From Pyrobaculum sp. WP30 (GTDB lineage: Archaea > Thermoproteota > Thermoprotei > Thermoproteales > Thermoproteaceae), in assembly GCA_001189275.1 (NCBI GenBank), contig CP012158.1:1727704-1791703 (forward strand): a stretch of DNA of 64,000 bases. The letters run 5' to 3'. Shown here one piece after another: positions 1 to 8,764 of this stretch; the stretch's first letter is position 1; each line of letters opens with the position of its first letter. Position numbers and translations under genes: made by a program. The notes under the pieces were generated by a model. It saw only the letters and a program-made list of their open reading frames with translations, was not told where the DNA came from and searched no databases.

Positions 1-1
1 G

Positions 2-886
2 GCCATGAAGGGGGTTACGGACATGTTGCTGGAGCTGGAGAGGACCCGGAGCTACTTGATGTATGAAGAGGTTCTGCATAAACACCTCGCCGTGGCGCGG
101 CTGCTGGGGGTCGAGGACCGCGTCGCGCCGCTCCTCAAGGAGCTGGAAGCCGCCCTAAGGCTCCCCAGGGCCGGGTGGACGCCGGACTACTTCGCATCCT
201 TCGGCGAGAGGCTGTCCGCCGCTATCCTGCACGCGGTGTTGCGGCGGCTCGGCGCAGAGGCCGAGCTCTTTGTAGCGCCGATACTTACAAACAGCAATTT
301 CGGCAACGCCGACCCCCTAAGGCTGGAGCATAAGGACAAAATCGCGGCGCCTGGCGTCGCGGCGGTGGTCACGGGCTTCATCGGGAGAGATGCAGATGGC
401 CGTTTCACCACCGTGGGGCGCGGGGGGAGCGACTACACCGCCACCTACATCGGGAGGGAGATAGGCGCCAGGAAGGTGTCTCTCGTGACGGACGCCCCCG
501 GCGTAATGACGGCGGACCCCCGCGAGGTGGAAGACGCCGCGGTTCTGCCTCTTCTTTCTCTCCATGAGGCTGTGGAGGCGGCTAAGGCAGGTGCCAAGAA
601 CTTCCACCCCCGCACCTTCCTCCCCGTGCTGGAGGCGGGGAACATGGCGGTGGAGGTGAGGAGCTACCACTCCAGGGGGACCCTAATCGCCAACATATAC
701 CCCCCGCCGCCCTACAAGATAGTGACGAAGTGCGGCCAGGGCAGTTGCGTGGTGGGGCTTTCGGCGTATGAGCTGACGAAGCTGGGCGGCACGCCCCTGG
801 GCAGATACAGCGTGAGGCTGGACATCCCGCCGAGGCAGGCACACGAGTTCCTCGTGAAGCCGTACATAAGATATATAAACACATAG
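2..886 (+). CDS. lysC: Aspartate kinase, 5' truncated by window edge
   Basis: Phosphorylates aspartate, the first step towards threonine, methionine and lysine. The reading frame is open to the left edge, and the first residues (A-M-K-G-V-T-D) match an internal aspartokinase motif, so the N-terminal substrate-binding K-x-GG segment lies outside the window. Visible landmarks are GRGGSDYTA and the following TDAPGVMTADPR nucleotide and aspartate region, then the AKAGAKNFHPR segment. Only about 60 residues follow the catalytic domain. That is too short for the usual tandem ACT pair, so feedback regulation may be reduced (inference). The gene is followed 13 nt later by asd and lies in an operon with hom. 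Confidence 0.93.
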   Translation, partial: AMKGVTDMLLELERTRSYLMYEEVLHKHLAVARLLGVEDRVAPLLKELEAALRLPRAGWTPDYFASFGERLSAAILHAVLRRLGAEAELFVAPILTNSNFGNADPLRLEHKDKIAAPGVAAVVTGFIGRDADGRFTTVGRGGSDYTATYIGREIGARKVSLVTDAPGVMTADPREVEDAAVLPLLSLHEAVEAAKAGAKNFHPRTFLPVLEAGNMAVEVRSYHSRGTLIANIYPPPPYKIVTKCGQGSCVVGLSAYELTKLGGTPLGRYSVRLDIPPRQAHEFLVKPYIRYINT

Positions 887-899
887 GGGGGAAGTATAT

Positions 900-1919
900 A
901 TGGACCGCCTTAAGGTATATATCCTCGGCGCCACTGGACTAGTCGGCCAGCGATACGTCCAGCTCCTCGCGAAGCACCCCTGGTTTGAGATTGTGGGCCT
1001 TGCCGCCTCCGAGAAAAGCGCTGGCAAAACCCTAGCCCAAGCCGGATGGGCGCTGGAGGAGCCCCCGCCCCCCGACCTGGCGGAGCTCAAGATAGAGAAG
1101 CTGGAGGTGGACAGAATCCCGAAGGTTGACTTCGTCTTCTCGGCGCTCCCCAGCGAGGCGGCGGCTAAGGTGGAGCCGGAGCTCGCCGCGCGGGGCTTCA
1201 CCGTGGTGTCGAACGCCAGTAACATGAGGATGGACCCCGACGTCCCCCTCGTGGTGCCTGAGATAAACCCGGAGGACCTCTCGCTGGTGATGCAACAGAG
1301 GGCTGGGAGGGGCTGGAGAGGCGCCGTGGTGAAGAAGCCCAACTGCACCACCACAATCCTCAACCTCCCCCTCAAGCCCGTGCTGGACGAGTGGGGCATA
1401 GAGAGGATACACGTGGTCACCATGCAGGCGCTGAGCGGCGCGGGCTTCGCCGGGGTCCCCAGCGTGGCTATAACCGACAACCTCATACCGTATATACGGG
1501 GCGAGGAGGACAAGGTGGTGGCCGAGACCCGGAAGATACTCAAGAAAGACTTCGAGATATACGCCACCACCACCCGCGTCCCCGTCCTCGACGGCCACAC
1601 CGAGGTGGCGTATGTAGACACGGCGAGGGACTTCGACGCAGGCGCCGTGGCAGATGCCCTCGCACGCTTCAGAGGCCTGCCCCAGGAGCTGAAGCTCCCC
1701 ACAGCCCCCGAGAGGCCCATAGAGGTGAGGCCCCACATCGACAGGCCCCAGCCCCGGCTGGACAGGTGGGCCGGCCGGGGGATGGCTGTGGTGGTGGGGA
1801 GGATAAGAAGGCTAGCGCCCCGGAAACTCGCCTTCGTCGTGCTTGGGCACAACACGGTGAGGGGCGCCGCGGGGAACTCGGTCCTCACGGCGGAGCTCAT
1901 GGCGAAGACGCCGGCATGA
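900..1919 (+). CDS. asd: Aspartate-semialdehyde dehydrogenase
   Basis: Reduces aspartyl phosphate to aspartate semialdehyde with NADPH. The 339-residue length is normal for the family. The N-terminal dinucleotide motif GATGLVGQ lies at residues 10-17. The catalytic cysteine is in KPNCTTT near residue 150, followed by the substrate-binding ALSGAGFAG loop and the GHTEVAYVD segment with the conserved histidine. The start is the first ATG after lysC, preceded by a G-rich stretch that can act as a ribosome binding site. The stop overlaps the start of the homoserine dehydrogenase gene (ATGA), so the two are probably translationally coupled. Confidence 0.95.
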   Translation: MDRLKVYILGATGLVGQRYVQLLAKHPWFEIVGLAASEKSAGKTLAQAGWALEEPPPPDLAELKIEKLEVDRIPKVDFVFSALPSEAAAKVEPELAARGFTVVSNASNMRMDPDVPLVVPEINPEDLSLVMQQRAGRGWRGAVVKKPNCTTTILNLPLKPVLDEWGIERIHVVTMQALSGAGFAGVPSVAITDNLIPYIRGEEDKVVAETRKILKKDFEIYATTTRVPVLDGHTEVAYVDTARDFDAGAVADALARFRGLPQELKLPTAPERPIEVRPHIDRPQPRLDRWAGRGMAVVVGRIRRLAPRKLAFVVLGHNTVRGAAGNSVLTAELMAKTPA

Positions 1920-2830
1920 TCCTCCTCTTCGGCTTCGGAGGGGTGGGGCGGACATACGCCGAGCTCCTCTATGAGAGGACCGGGCTGAGGCTCTGCGCCG
2001 TCTTCGACAGCGGTGGAGGCGTCGCCAAGAAAGACGGCTTCGCCAGCGACGAGGTGAAGCAGCTCTTGAAGATCCCCCGGGGCGCTGCGGCGAAAAGCGG
2101 CGTTGGGAGGGCGGCCACGCTTGACGAGGCGCTGGACATCTGCCAAGTTGTGGTAGACGTCAGCCCCCCCAACTACGAGACGGCGGAGCCTGCGCTTTCG
2201 CTGTACAGAAGGGCGCTCTCCAGAGGGCTCGCCGTGGTCACAGCCAACAAGGCCCCCCTGGCCCTCGCCTTCCGCGAGCTGGCGCACAGAAGGCTGTACT
2301 ACAAGGCCACGGTCATGGCCGGTACCCCCCTAGTGGACCTGCTAATGGGCCTCCCTCCGCAGAAGGCGCTGAGGGTCCGGGGGATACTAAACGGAAGCAC
2401 CAACTACGTCATGACGCGGGTCTACAAAGACGGCGTGCCGTTCGAAAAGGCTGTGGAGGAGGCGAAGGAGCTCGGCATACTGGAGCCGGACCCCCGCCTA
2501 GATCTGGAGGGCCTGGACCCCGCCGCCAAGCTCGTGATAATAGCCAACACCCTCGGCGCCCCCTTCGCCCTACGCGACGTCGTCCGGAGGCCGCTGGCGC
2601 CACTAGGCCCCGTCACGCGGTACCTAGCCACGCTGGACCTCGAGGCGGGGAGGGCCTCCGTGGAGCCTGTGCGCCTCGCCCCAGACGACCCCATCCACGT
2701 GGACTACACCATGAACGCGGTAGAGATAGTCACCGAGGTTAACAACATACTGGTGAAGGGGAAAGGCGCAGGCCGGAGGGAGACCGCGCTGGTTTTGCTA
2801 AACGACACGCTGAAGGCGCTGAGGGGTTGA
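1916..2830 (+). CDS. hom: Homoserine dehydrogenase
   Basis: Reduces aspartate semialdehyde to homoserine, the branch point to threonine and methionine. The protein has 304 residues and a GFGGVGRTYAELL nucleotide-binding loop at its very start. Further landmarks are VTANKAPLA, the GTPLVDLLMG segment, GILNGSTNYVMTR and the catalytic-region EPDPRLDLEGLDPAAKL. There is no C-terminal ACT domain, as in other short archaeal enzymes. The reading frame is open far upstream, but the ATG overlapping the asd stop is the only start that places the Rossmann loop at the N-terminus. It is the last gene of the lysC-asd-hom operon. Confidence 0.94.
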   Translation: MILLFGFGGVGRTYAELLYERTGLRLCAVFDSGGGVAKKDGFASDEVKQLLKIPRGAAAKSGVGRAATLDEALDICQVVVDVSPPNYETAEPALSLYRRALSRGLAVVTANKAPLALAFRELAHRRLYYKATVMAGTPLVDLLMGLPPQKALRVRGILNGSTNYVMTRVYKDGVPFEKAVEEAKELGILEPDPRLDLEGLDPAAKLVIIANTLGAPFALRDVVRRPLAPLGPVTRYLATLDLEAGRASVEPVRLAPDDPIHVDYTMNAVEIVTEVNNILVKGKGAGRRETALVLLNDTLKALRG

Positions 2831-2860
2831 TAATTTGGTTTATCGATAATTACAGAAAGG

Positions 2861-2868
2861 AATATATT
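2861..2868 (+). promoter_or_regulatory. TATA element of the acetyl-CoA synthetase gene
   Basis: An AATATATT box lies about 25 nt before the ATG at 2889 in the only intergenic gap between hom and the synthetase. This spacing fits a leaderless transcript and favours ATG 2889 over the upstream in-frame ATG at 2880. Inferred from spacing only. Confidence 0.5.
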
Positions 2869-2888
2869 GAGTCCAAATCATGTGTCAT

Positions 2889-4895
2889 ATGTCTCAAGTT
2901 GAAAAAGAGGCAGAACTACCGTTTGACGAACAAGTAATGAATAAGCAGTGGCAACATAAATACACCCCCATCGACGCCTATTGGAAATTCCACCAGCAGA
3001 CGGCGGAGAACTTCGAGGAGTTTTGGGCCTCTGTGGCGAGGGAGCTGGAGTGGTTTAAGCCCTGGGACAAGGTGCTTGATGCCTCAAACCCGCCGTTTTA
3101 CAAGTGGTTTGTGGGTGGGAGGTTGAACCTAAGCTACTTGGCGGTAGATAGGCATGTGAAGAGCTGGCGTAAGAATAAGCTTGCCATTGAGTGGGAGGGC
3201 GAGCCTGTGGACGAGAACGGGCACCCCACAGACCGCAGGAAGCTAACCTACTACGACCTCTTCCGCGAAGTAAACAGAGTAGCTTGCATGCTGAAATGCA
3301 ACTTCGGGATAAAGAAGGGGGACAGAATAACTCTATATCTGCCGATGATACCGGAGCTCCCCATCGCCATGTTAGCCGCGTGGAGGATAGGCGCCATCAC
3401 CAGCGTGGTGTTCTCCGGCTTCTCCGCAGACGCGTTGGCGGAGCGCATCAACGACTCCCAATCCCGCCTGGTAATAACGGCAGACGGGTTATGGCGGAGG
3501 GGCAAGGTAGTTAGGCTGAAGGAGGTGGTGGACGCCGCGCTTGAGAAGACCACCGGCGTGGAAAACGTCATAGTATTCCCAAGGCTCGGGCTGAAGGACG
3601 TGCCCATGACTGAGGGGAGGGACTACTGGTGGAACAAGATCATGCAGGGCATACCCGTCAACACTTACATAGAGCCGGAGCCCGTGGAGAGCGAGCACCC
3701 CTCCTTCATCCTCTACACCTCGGGCACCACTGGGAAGCCAAAGGGCATTGTCCACGACACAGGCGGCTGGGCCGTCCACGTCTACGCCACAATGAAGTGG
3801 GTCTTCGACCTGCGGGACGACGATGTGTACTGGTGCACGGCGGACATCGGCTGGGTGACGGGGCACTCCTACATCGTGTTGGGGCCGCTCCTAATGGGCG
3901 CCACGGAGATAATATACGAAGGCGCGCCGGACTACCCCCAGCCGGACAGGTGGTGGTCTATCGTAGAGCGATACGGCGTAACCATCCTCTACACCTCGCC
4001 CACGGCCATAAGGATGTTCATGAGATACGGCGAGGCCTGGCCCAAGAAACACGACCTCTCCACCCTCCGCATTATCCACTCCGTAGGCGAGCCCATAAAC
4101 CCAGAGGCGTGGAGATGGGCATACCGCGTCCTCGGCGGTGAAAAGGTGGCCTTCGGCTCCACCTGGTGGATGACGGAGACAGGCGGTATAGTCGTAAGCC
4201 ACGCCCCCGGTCTCTACCTAGTACCCATGAAGCCCGGCACCAACGGCCCGCCGCTCCTCGGCTTCGACGTAGATGTGGTTGACGATAACGGGAACCCGGC
4301 GCCGCCAGGCGTCAAGGGGTATCTGGTCATAAAGAGGCCGTGGCCCGGCATGCTTCACGGCATTTGGGGCGACCCCGAGCGCTACATAAAGACGTACTGG
4401 TCCCGGTTCCCCGGCAGGTTCTACGTAGGCGACTACGCCATAAAAGACAAAGACGGATACATATGGGTCCTGGGCAGGGCAGACGAGGTGATTAAAGTCG
4501 CGGGGCACCGCCTAGGCACCTACGAGCTGGAATCAGCCTTGATATCCTACCCAACAGTTGCCGAGGCGGCTGTGGTCGGCGTGCCTGATACCATAAAGGG
4601 CGAGGTGCCCATAGCCTTCGTGGTGCTTAAGCAGGGGGTAGTGCCGAACGACGAGTTGCGTAAGGAGCTGAGGGAGCACGTGCGAAGGACGATAGGCCCC
4701 ATAGCGGAGCCTGCGCAGATATTCTTCGTGAGCAAGTTGCCAAAGACGAGGTCGGGCAAGATCATGCGCCGCCTGCTGAAGGCCGTGGCTACAGGAGCGC
4801 CGCTGGGCGACGTCACGACGCTGGAGGACGAAACCTCCGTGGAAGAGGCGAAGAAGGCATACGAGGAGCTGAGAGCTGAGGTAGGCAGAGCCTAA
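2889..4895 (+). CDS. acsA: Acetyl-CoA synthetase (AMP-forming)
   Basis: Activates acetate to acetyl-CoA through acetyl-adenylate. At 668 residues it has the usual length. The sequence shows the N-terminal ACS domain, the P-loop-like YTSGTTGKPKG signature (about residue 277), the A5 motif STWWMTETGG, the A7-A8 region with YVGDYAIKDKDGYIWVLGRADEVIKVAGHR split over the hinge, and the C-terminal SGKIMRR lysine that is the usual acetylation site. An ATG 9 nt upstream is also in frame, but the TATA spacing supports 2889. The gene downstream encodes a possible organic-acid transporter, so uptake and activation of acetate or a similar acid may be linked (inference). Confidence 0.94.
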   Translation: MSQVEKEAELPFDEQVMNKQWQHKYTPIDAYWKFHQQTAENFEEFWASVARELEWFKPWDKVLDASNPPFYKWFVGGRLNLSYLAVDRHVKSWRKNKLAIEWEGEPVDENGHPTDRRKLTYYDLFREVNRVACMLKCNFGIKKGDRITLYLPMIPELPIAMLAAWRIGAITSVVFSGFSADALAERINDSQSRLVITADGLWRRGKVVRLKEVVDAALEKTTGVENVIVFPRLGLKDVPMTEGRDYWWNKIMQGIPVNTYIEPEPVESEHPSFILYTSGTTGKPKGIVHDTGGWAVHVYATMKWVFDLRDDDVYWCTADIGWVTGHSYIVLGPLLMGATEIIYEGAPDYPQPDRWWSIVERYGVTILYTSPTAIRMFMRYGEAWPKKHDLSTLRIIHSVGEPINPEAWRWAYRVLGGEKVAFGSTWWMTETGGIVVSHAPGLYLVPMKPGTNGPPLLGFDVDVVDDNGNPAPPGVKGYLVIKRPWPGMLHGIWGDPERYIKTYWSRFPGRFYVGDYAIKDKDGYIWVLGRADEVIKVAGHRLGTYELESALISYPTVAEAAVVGVPDTIKGEVPIAFVVLKQGVVPNDELRKELREHVRRTIGPIAEPAQIFFVSKLPKTRSGKIMRRLLKAVATGAPLGDVTTLEDETSVEEAKKAYEELRAEVGRA

Positions 4896-4973
4896 CGCTT
4901 TTTTAATTTCACATTTTTATTTACAATGTTTTATAATTATAGAAAGATTAAAAAAATTGTTTTTTGTGTTCTC

Positions 4974-7058
4974 ATGGCAAGGGGTCAACTAGCGACGGTA
5001 ATATCCGCATCGTCTGTGGGGTTATTGCTGGAGTGGTACGACTTCTATATCTACGGCATCCTCGCCACTACGGTGTTGAACAAGCTGTTTTTCCCCACGG
5101 GGGACCCACTGGCCAGCGTGTTGCTGGCCATCGCAGGCTGGGCCGTGGGCTTCGTGGTGAGGCCGTTCGGCGCTGCGTTTTTCGGAAGGCTCGGCGACTT
5201 GATTGGGCGTAAGTACACCTTCCTTCTTACGTTGTTTATTATGGGCTTCTCCACATTTGCCATAGGCCTTCTGCCCACGTACAACCAAGTGGGTGTTTTG
5301 GCGCCGGTGTTGCTGTTTCTGCTCCGCGTCCTCCAGGGCCTTGCGCTTGGAGGCGAATACGGCGGCGCCGCTATTTTCGTGGCTGAGTACGCGCCGGACG
5401 ACAAGAGGGGCTTCTACACCGGCTTCATACAGACCACGGCGTCGGTTGGCTACGTCCTCGCCGTGTTTGTGGCGACGGCCACGGAGCTTTGGTTGGGGAA
5501 GACGGCTTTTGAGCAGTGGGGCTGGAGGATACCCTTCCTGCTGGCGGGAGTGCTTTTCCTCATTGGGTTTATGATTAGGCTTAAGCTGGAGGAGACGCCC
5601 ATCTTCTCGGCGATGAAGCTGTTGGGCAAGGCGTCTAGGCGCCCGCTGAGGGAGGCGCTGGCCGAACGCCGCAACCTTATGCTCATACTCCTGGCGTTGT
5701 TCGGCGTCGTCATTGGGCAGGCCGTGGTGTTTTACGCCAGCCAGTTCCTCACGTTGGTGTTCCTCACTAATGCCAACTTGCTCATGCAAGGCGCCAAAGG
5801 CCTCGACAGGCTCACCGCCAACACCATATTGGGCATTGCCATAGCCGCCGCCGCGCCGTTTTTCATTTTCTTTGGCTGGCTCTCCGACAAGATTGGGAGG
5901 AAGCCCGTGATGATAGCCGGCAACCTGCTGGCGGCCCTTACCTACTACCCCATCTTCGTCATCATGGCGCAGAACATGAACCCGCCCAATGTGCCGCTCC
6001 TTACTTTGTTGACGTTTGTGCTGGTTCTCTACGTCACCATGGTCTACGGCCCCATCGCCGCCTTCTTGGTTGAGTACTTCCCAGCGAAGATCAGATACAC
6101 AGCCCTCTCGGTGCCTTACCACATTGGCAACGGCATATTCGGCGGCGGGCTGACGCCGCTGGTGGCCACGGCTGTGGGAGGAGAAACCAAGAACGTGCTT
6201 CTGATGCTCTTGTCGTGGCCCATAATCTGGCCGCTCGTCACTGCGGTGATCATGTCGAAGTGGATTCCGGAGACGTACAAGAGGAGCATCTGGGAGGAGG
6301 TGTCTATCGCCTCTCTGGTCAAGCCGCCGCAGATTGCGCCGCCCAGCGCCCCAATTCGCGACGTGGTGAAGAGAATGGCCAGCAACGAGGGCTACGTCAT
6401 AGTGAGCGACGACGGGAGGAAGCCCGTGGGGGTGGTTTCTGAAAGAGATGTAGTAAGGGCCGTGGCGTCTGGCGTCTCTTTGGACGCCCCCGTCTCGTCC
6501 ATCATGGTGACGCGGGTGTTGACGGTGCCCGACAAGGCGCCGCTCACCACCGTGCAGAGGGTCATGGCGGAGAACGGGCTTAGACACATCGTGGTGGTGA
6601 GAGACGGCGCCATAGCCGGCTATGTCTCCGCCCGCGACATATTCGGCGAGAGGCTCCTCGTGGAGGATGTGGAGACGCGGAGGAAGCTCTCTGCAAAGGC
6701 CGTTAAGGAGGTGATGAAGTCGCCGCCTGTCACGCTGTATCCGCAAGCCGCTCTTGCAGACGCGGCGAGGACAATGGCGGAGAAGAACATAGGCTTTGTG
6801 GTGTTGACGGATGGAGACAAGCCCGTCGGAGTGGTATCGGAGCGCGATGTGGTGAAGGCGCTTGTCTCTGGGATGCCGCTTAATACTCCGCTGGAGAAGA
6901 TCGCCACCAAGAGGGTAATTACGATAGAGCCGGAAAAGTCGGTGGTGGAGGCGGCTGACCTAATGGCGGAGAACAAGATTAGACACTTGGTAATTGCGGA
7001 GCGGGGTAAGGTCGTCGGGGTGATTTCGCTGAGAGACTTGGTAAGGCTGTTAAGATAA
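4974..7058 (+). CDS. MHS-family MFS transporter fused to four CBS domains
   Basis: A proton-coupled transporter of the metabolite:H+ symporter group (shikimate, proline, betaine and citrate type), with the characteristic LLEWYDFYIYG first helix, GRLGDLIGRK loop and RVLQGLALGGEYGGA segment. About 12 membrane helices fill residues 1-430. The cytosolic tail (about residues 450-694) carries two Bateman modules, that is four CBS repeats. Each pair contains the phrase KPVGVVSERDVVKA or a close variant. CBS pairs usually bind adenosine nucleotides, so transport may sense energy charge. The start at 4974 gives a normal MHS N-terminus; an upstream ATG at 4926 adds a lysine-rich leader unlike the family. 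The substrate is unknown; the location next to acetyl-CoA synthetase suggests a carboxylate. Confidence 0.88.
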   Translation: MARGQLATVISASSVGLLLEWYDFYIYGILATTVLNKLFFPTGDPLASVLLAIAGWAVGFVVRPFGAAFFGRLGDLIGRKYTFLLTLFIMGFSTFAIGLLPTYNQVGVLAPVLLFLLRVLQGLALGGEYGGAAIFVAEYAPDDKRGFYTGFIQTTASVGYVLAVFVATATELWLGKTAFEQWGWRIPFLLAGVLFLIGFMIRLKLEETPIFSAMKLLGKASRRPLREALAERRNLMLILLALFGVVIGQAVVFYASQFLTLVFLTNANLLMQGAKGLDRLTANTILGIAIAAAAPFFIFFGWLSDKIGRKPVMIAGNLLAALTYYPIFVIMAQNMNPPNVPLLTLLTFVLVLYVTMVYGPIAAFLVEYFPAKIRYTALSVPYHIGNGIFGGGLTPLVATAVGGETKNVLLMLLSWPIIWPLVTAVIMSKWIPETYKRSIWEEVSIASLVKPPQIAPPSAPIRDVVKRMASNEGYVIVSDDGRKPVGVVSERDVVRAVASGVSLDAPVSSIMVTRVLTVPDKAPLTTVQRVMAENGLRHIVVVRDGAIAGYVSARDIFGERLLVEDVETRRKLSAKAVKEVMKSPPVTLYPQAALADAARTMAEKNIGFVVLTDGDKPVGVVSERDVVKALVSGMPLNTPLEKIATKRVITIEPEKSVVEAADLMAENKIRHLVIAERGKVVGVISLRDLVRLLR

Positions 7059-7060
7059 AA

Positions 7061-7082
7061 GATTCTGTTTTTTCCTCTTTTT
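7061..7082 (+). terminator. T-rich terminator after the transporter gene
   Basis: Two runs of T (T6 and T5, separated by C-rich bases) start a few bases after the transporter stop codon. Oligo-T tracts of this kind terminate archaeal transcription. No stable hairpin is obvious. Confidence 0.4.
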
Positions 7083-7158
7083 ATACCAGTAGACGGCTCC
7101 GAATACTATTGGCGTGAATTTATAGAGAAGACGCGACACCTCATAATACTGGACTAGG

Positions 7159-7531
7159 TTGCCTGATAAGATTTTCGAGTGGACGCCTCCGTCGCCGTTT
7201 AGCCGGCATTATCGTTATTACCTTCTTGGTGGTTTGTGGGCGGCTACACAAACGCCGGGTTCAGTGCCGTGGACTACAATGTGGGTACCTTGGGGTCAAG
7301 ACGGTGCTACGTTCAACATAGTCTTCGCCGGCTTCTTTCCCAACGTTGCTGGTGTAGACTCATCGCCGTGTTTGACAGATTGGAGTTCGTAAACATGTTG
7401 CCCAGGACGTGTTTCGGCTGAAGAGAGTGTGGGCAGGAGTGGCCGTGGGGGATGTCTCCACTATAGAGGGCGATGCGTCGATAGAGGAGGTGAAGGAGGC
7501 CGCGTCGAGGATGGAGATACTGCAGGGTTAA
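7159..7531 (+). pseudogene. Decayed membrane-protein remnant, possibly MFS
   Basis: No intact gene spans this stretch, but three reading frames hold fragments that look coding. One starts LPDKIFEWTPPSPFSRHYRYY and runs into a short hydrophobic segment; a second continues with GYTNAGFSAVDYNVGTLG. A third (7391-7531) reads KHVAQDVFRLKRVWAGVAVG and then an acidic helix ending in MEILQG. Together they resemble the ends of a membrane transporter joined by deletion and frameshift. A weak TATA (about 7119-7126) sits upstream. The tail overlaps the end of the convergent ATPase gene by 3-4 nt. Family assignment is a guess. Confidence 0.3.
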
Positions 7532-8604
7532 CACCTCCACCCGTTTTTCGCCGCGTACCTCATGAGGGGGTCTGTCAGCCGGTAGACCTCCCCCTTTTCT
7601 AGCCACCCTTCGTCAACCAGCGACTTGAGCAATCGGCTCAGCTCGGCGTCGTTGATGGGGCCCTCTTTGATCTCCAGGTACCTCTTCAGCTCTGACCACG
7701 TGGCGCCTTCAGCCGCCGCGTGGACTATGTGGAGATACCTAGCGGTGCCTCTGAGCTTCACGAAGTTGCAGAACTCGCCCCAGGCCATGCGGGCTGCCTT
7801 CTCCACGACCTCTCTGAGGAGCTCCTCTGTGAGCTTGCCGGCTCGCGTCGTCTCTAGGCCGAGGTATGAGAGCCACCCAATTACGCCATCGAGGTGATCC
7901 ACGGCGGCTTCGAGCAACCGGGGGCTGTATACAACGCCGGACTCCGCGAAGCCCTTCGCCAAGAACTCCAAGGCCTTCTCCCTGGGGAGGGGGCTCAACT
8001 TGATGACGTGGACGTACCGCCCGTAGAGGGGTGACTCGGGGTCGTCGAGCCGGAGGAGTCTATGCATGAGGCCCACCTTAGAGCCGGTGAGGAGGAAGAC
8101 GACGTTGTGGAGGTTGTCGTAGGCCCACGCCAGCACCGGCGTGAAGGAGCCGCCCTTCAGCTTGTAGAGCTCCTGCGCCTCGTCTATCACCACCACCAGC
8201 CGCTTAGACTCCGCGGCCGCCCACTCGTCAAGCGCCTTGAGGGTCTCAGGCAGGTGAGGCCTCCCCCGCCCCCTGGCGAACTCCACCGTAAAGCCTGCCA
8301 CCGAAACGCCCGAGATGCGCGACAGCAGATCCAGCGCCTTTTTCGACCTAGGCAAAGCCGTCCGCAACGCGGCATAGAAGTCGTCCCAGGTCACGTACTG
8401 CCTCCACTCGAACTCCCTGAGGTCTACATACACCCGCGCCCTGTCGTAGGTAGCCGCCCGAGCCAGCGACGTCTTCCCCACCCGCCGCACCCCAAGCAGA
8501 AGCACAAGCCTCCTGCCGTTCAGCGCATCCCTAAGCTCCTTAAACTCCTCATCTCTGTCAAAAAGCTCCTCAGGCCTATCCACAGGCCCCTCCCTAAACA
8601 ACAT
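7528..8604 (-). CDS. Archaeal AAA-type ATPase with C-terminal winged helix
   Basis: A 358-residue P-loop ATPase of the archaeal ATPase_2 (STAND-like) type. Walker A is LGVRRVGKTSLARA, Walker B is RLVVVIDEAQELY, and a sensor-1-like LLTGSKVG follows. The C-terminal 90 residues look like a winged helix (SELKRYLEIKEG and DEGWLEKGEVYRLTDPLMRY). Members are encoded in many copies in hyperthermophilic archaea and their function is mostly unknown. I chose ATG 8604 rather than the 5'-most ATG (8661) because it gives the typical VDRPEELFDRDEE N-terminus and because a TATA-like AACTTTATA lies about 25 nt upstream. A perfect palindrome covers the start region. Confidence 0.8.
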   Translation of the reverse strand: MLFREGPVDRPEELFDRDEEFKELRDALNGRRLVLLLGVRRVGKTSLARAATYDRARVYVDLREFEWRQYVTWDDFYAALRTALPRSKKALDLLSRISGVSVAGFTVEFARGRGRPHLPETLKALDEWAAAESKRLVVVIDEAQELYKLKGGSFTPVLAWAYDNLHNVVFLLTGSKVGLMHRLLRLDDPESPLYGRYVHVIKLSPLPREKALEFLAKGFAESGVVYSPRLLEAAVDHLDGVIGWLSYLGLETTRAGKLTEELLREVVEKAARMAWGEFCNFVKLRGTARYLHIVHAAAEGATWSELKRYLEIKEGPINDAELSRLLKSLVDEGWLEKGEVYRLTDPLMRYAAKNGWRC

Positions 8605-8628
8605 ACCTCCCAAGTAACTTGGGAGGTA
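8604..8628 (-). promoter_or_regulatory. Perfect 12-bp inverted repeat at the ATPase start
   Basis: Two 12-bp arms (TACCTCCCAAGT and its exact complement) flank a single central base. The right arm abuts the TATA-like TTTATA on the minus strand, and the left arm reaches the ATG. This is the place where an archaeal repressor would block transcription, and the transcript could also fold over its own GGGAGG ribosome-binding sequence. Autoregulation is an inference. Confidence 0.6.
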
Positions 8629-8764
8629 TAAAGTTTTTCCGCACATGTCGCAAAGCCCCACTCTGCCGGTTTATGCGCGCGCCCGCCTCAGCTTCGGGGC
8701 GTTGACATATTGCAGTTCCAGGAGCTGTAAAGATATTAAAGAGTTTATGCGACATGTCTTTGTT

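Noticed and set aside
683-2287. Long minus-strand open frame opposite lysC, asd and hom
   Set aside because: It is antisense to three clearly conserved genes and shows no protein family pattern; a by-product of high GC.
5022-6746. 574-codon minus-strand open frame opposite the transporter
   Set aside because: Histidine- and arginine-rich composition typical of an antisense shadow frame.
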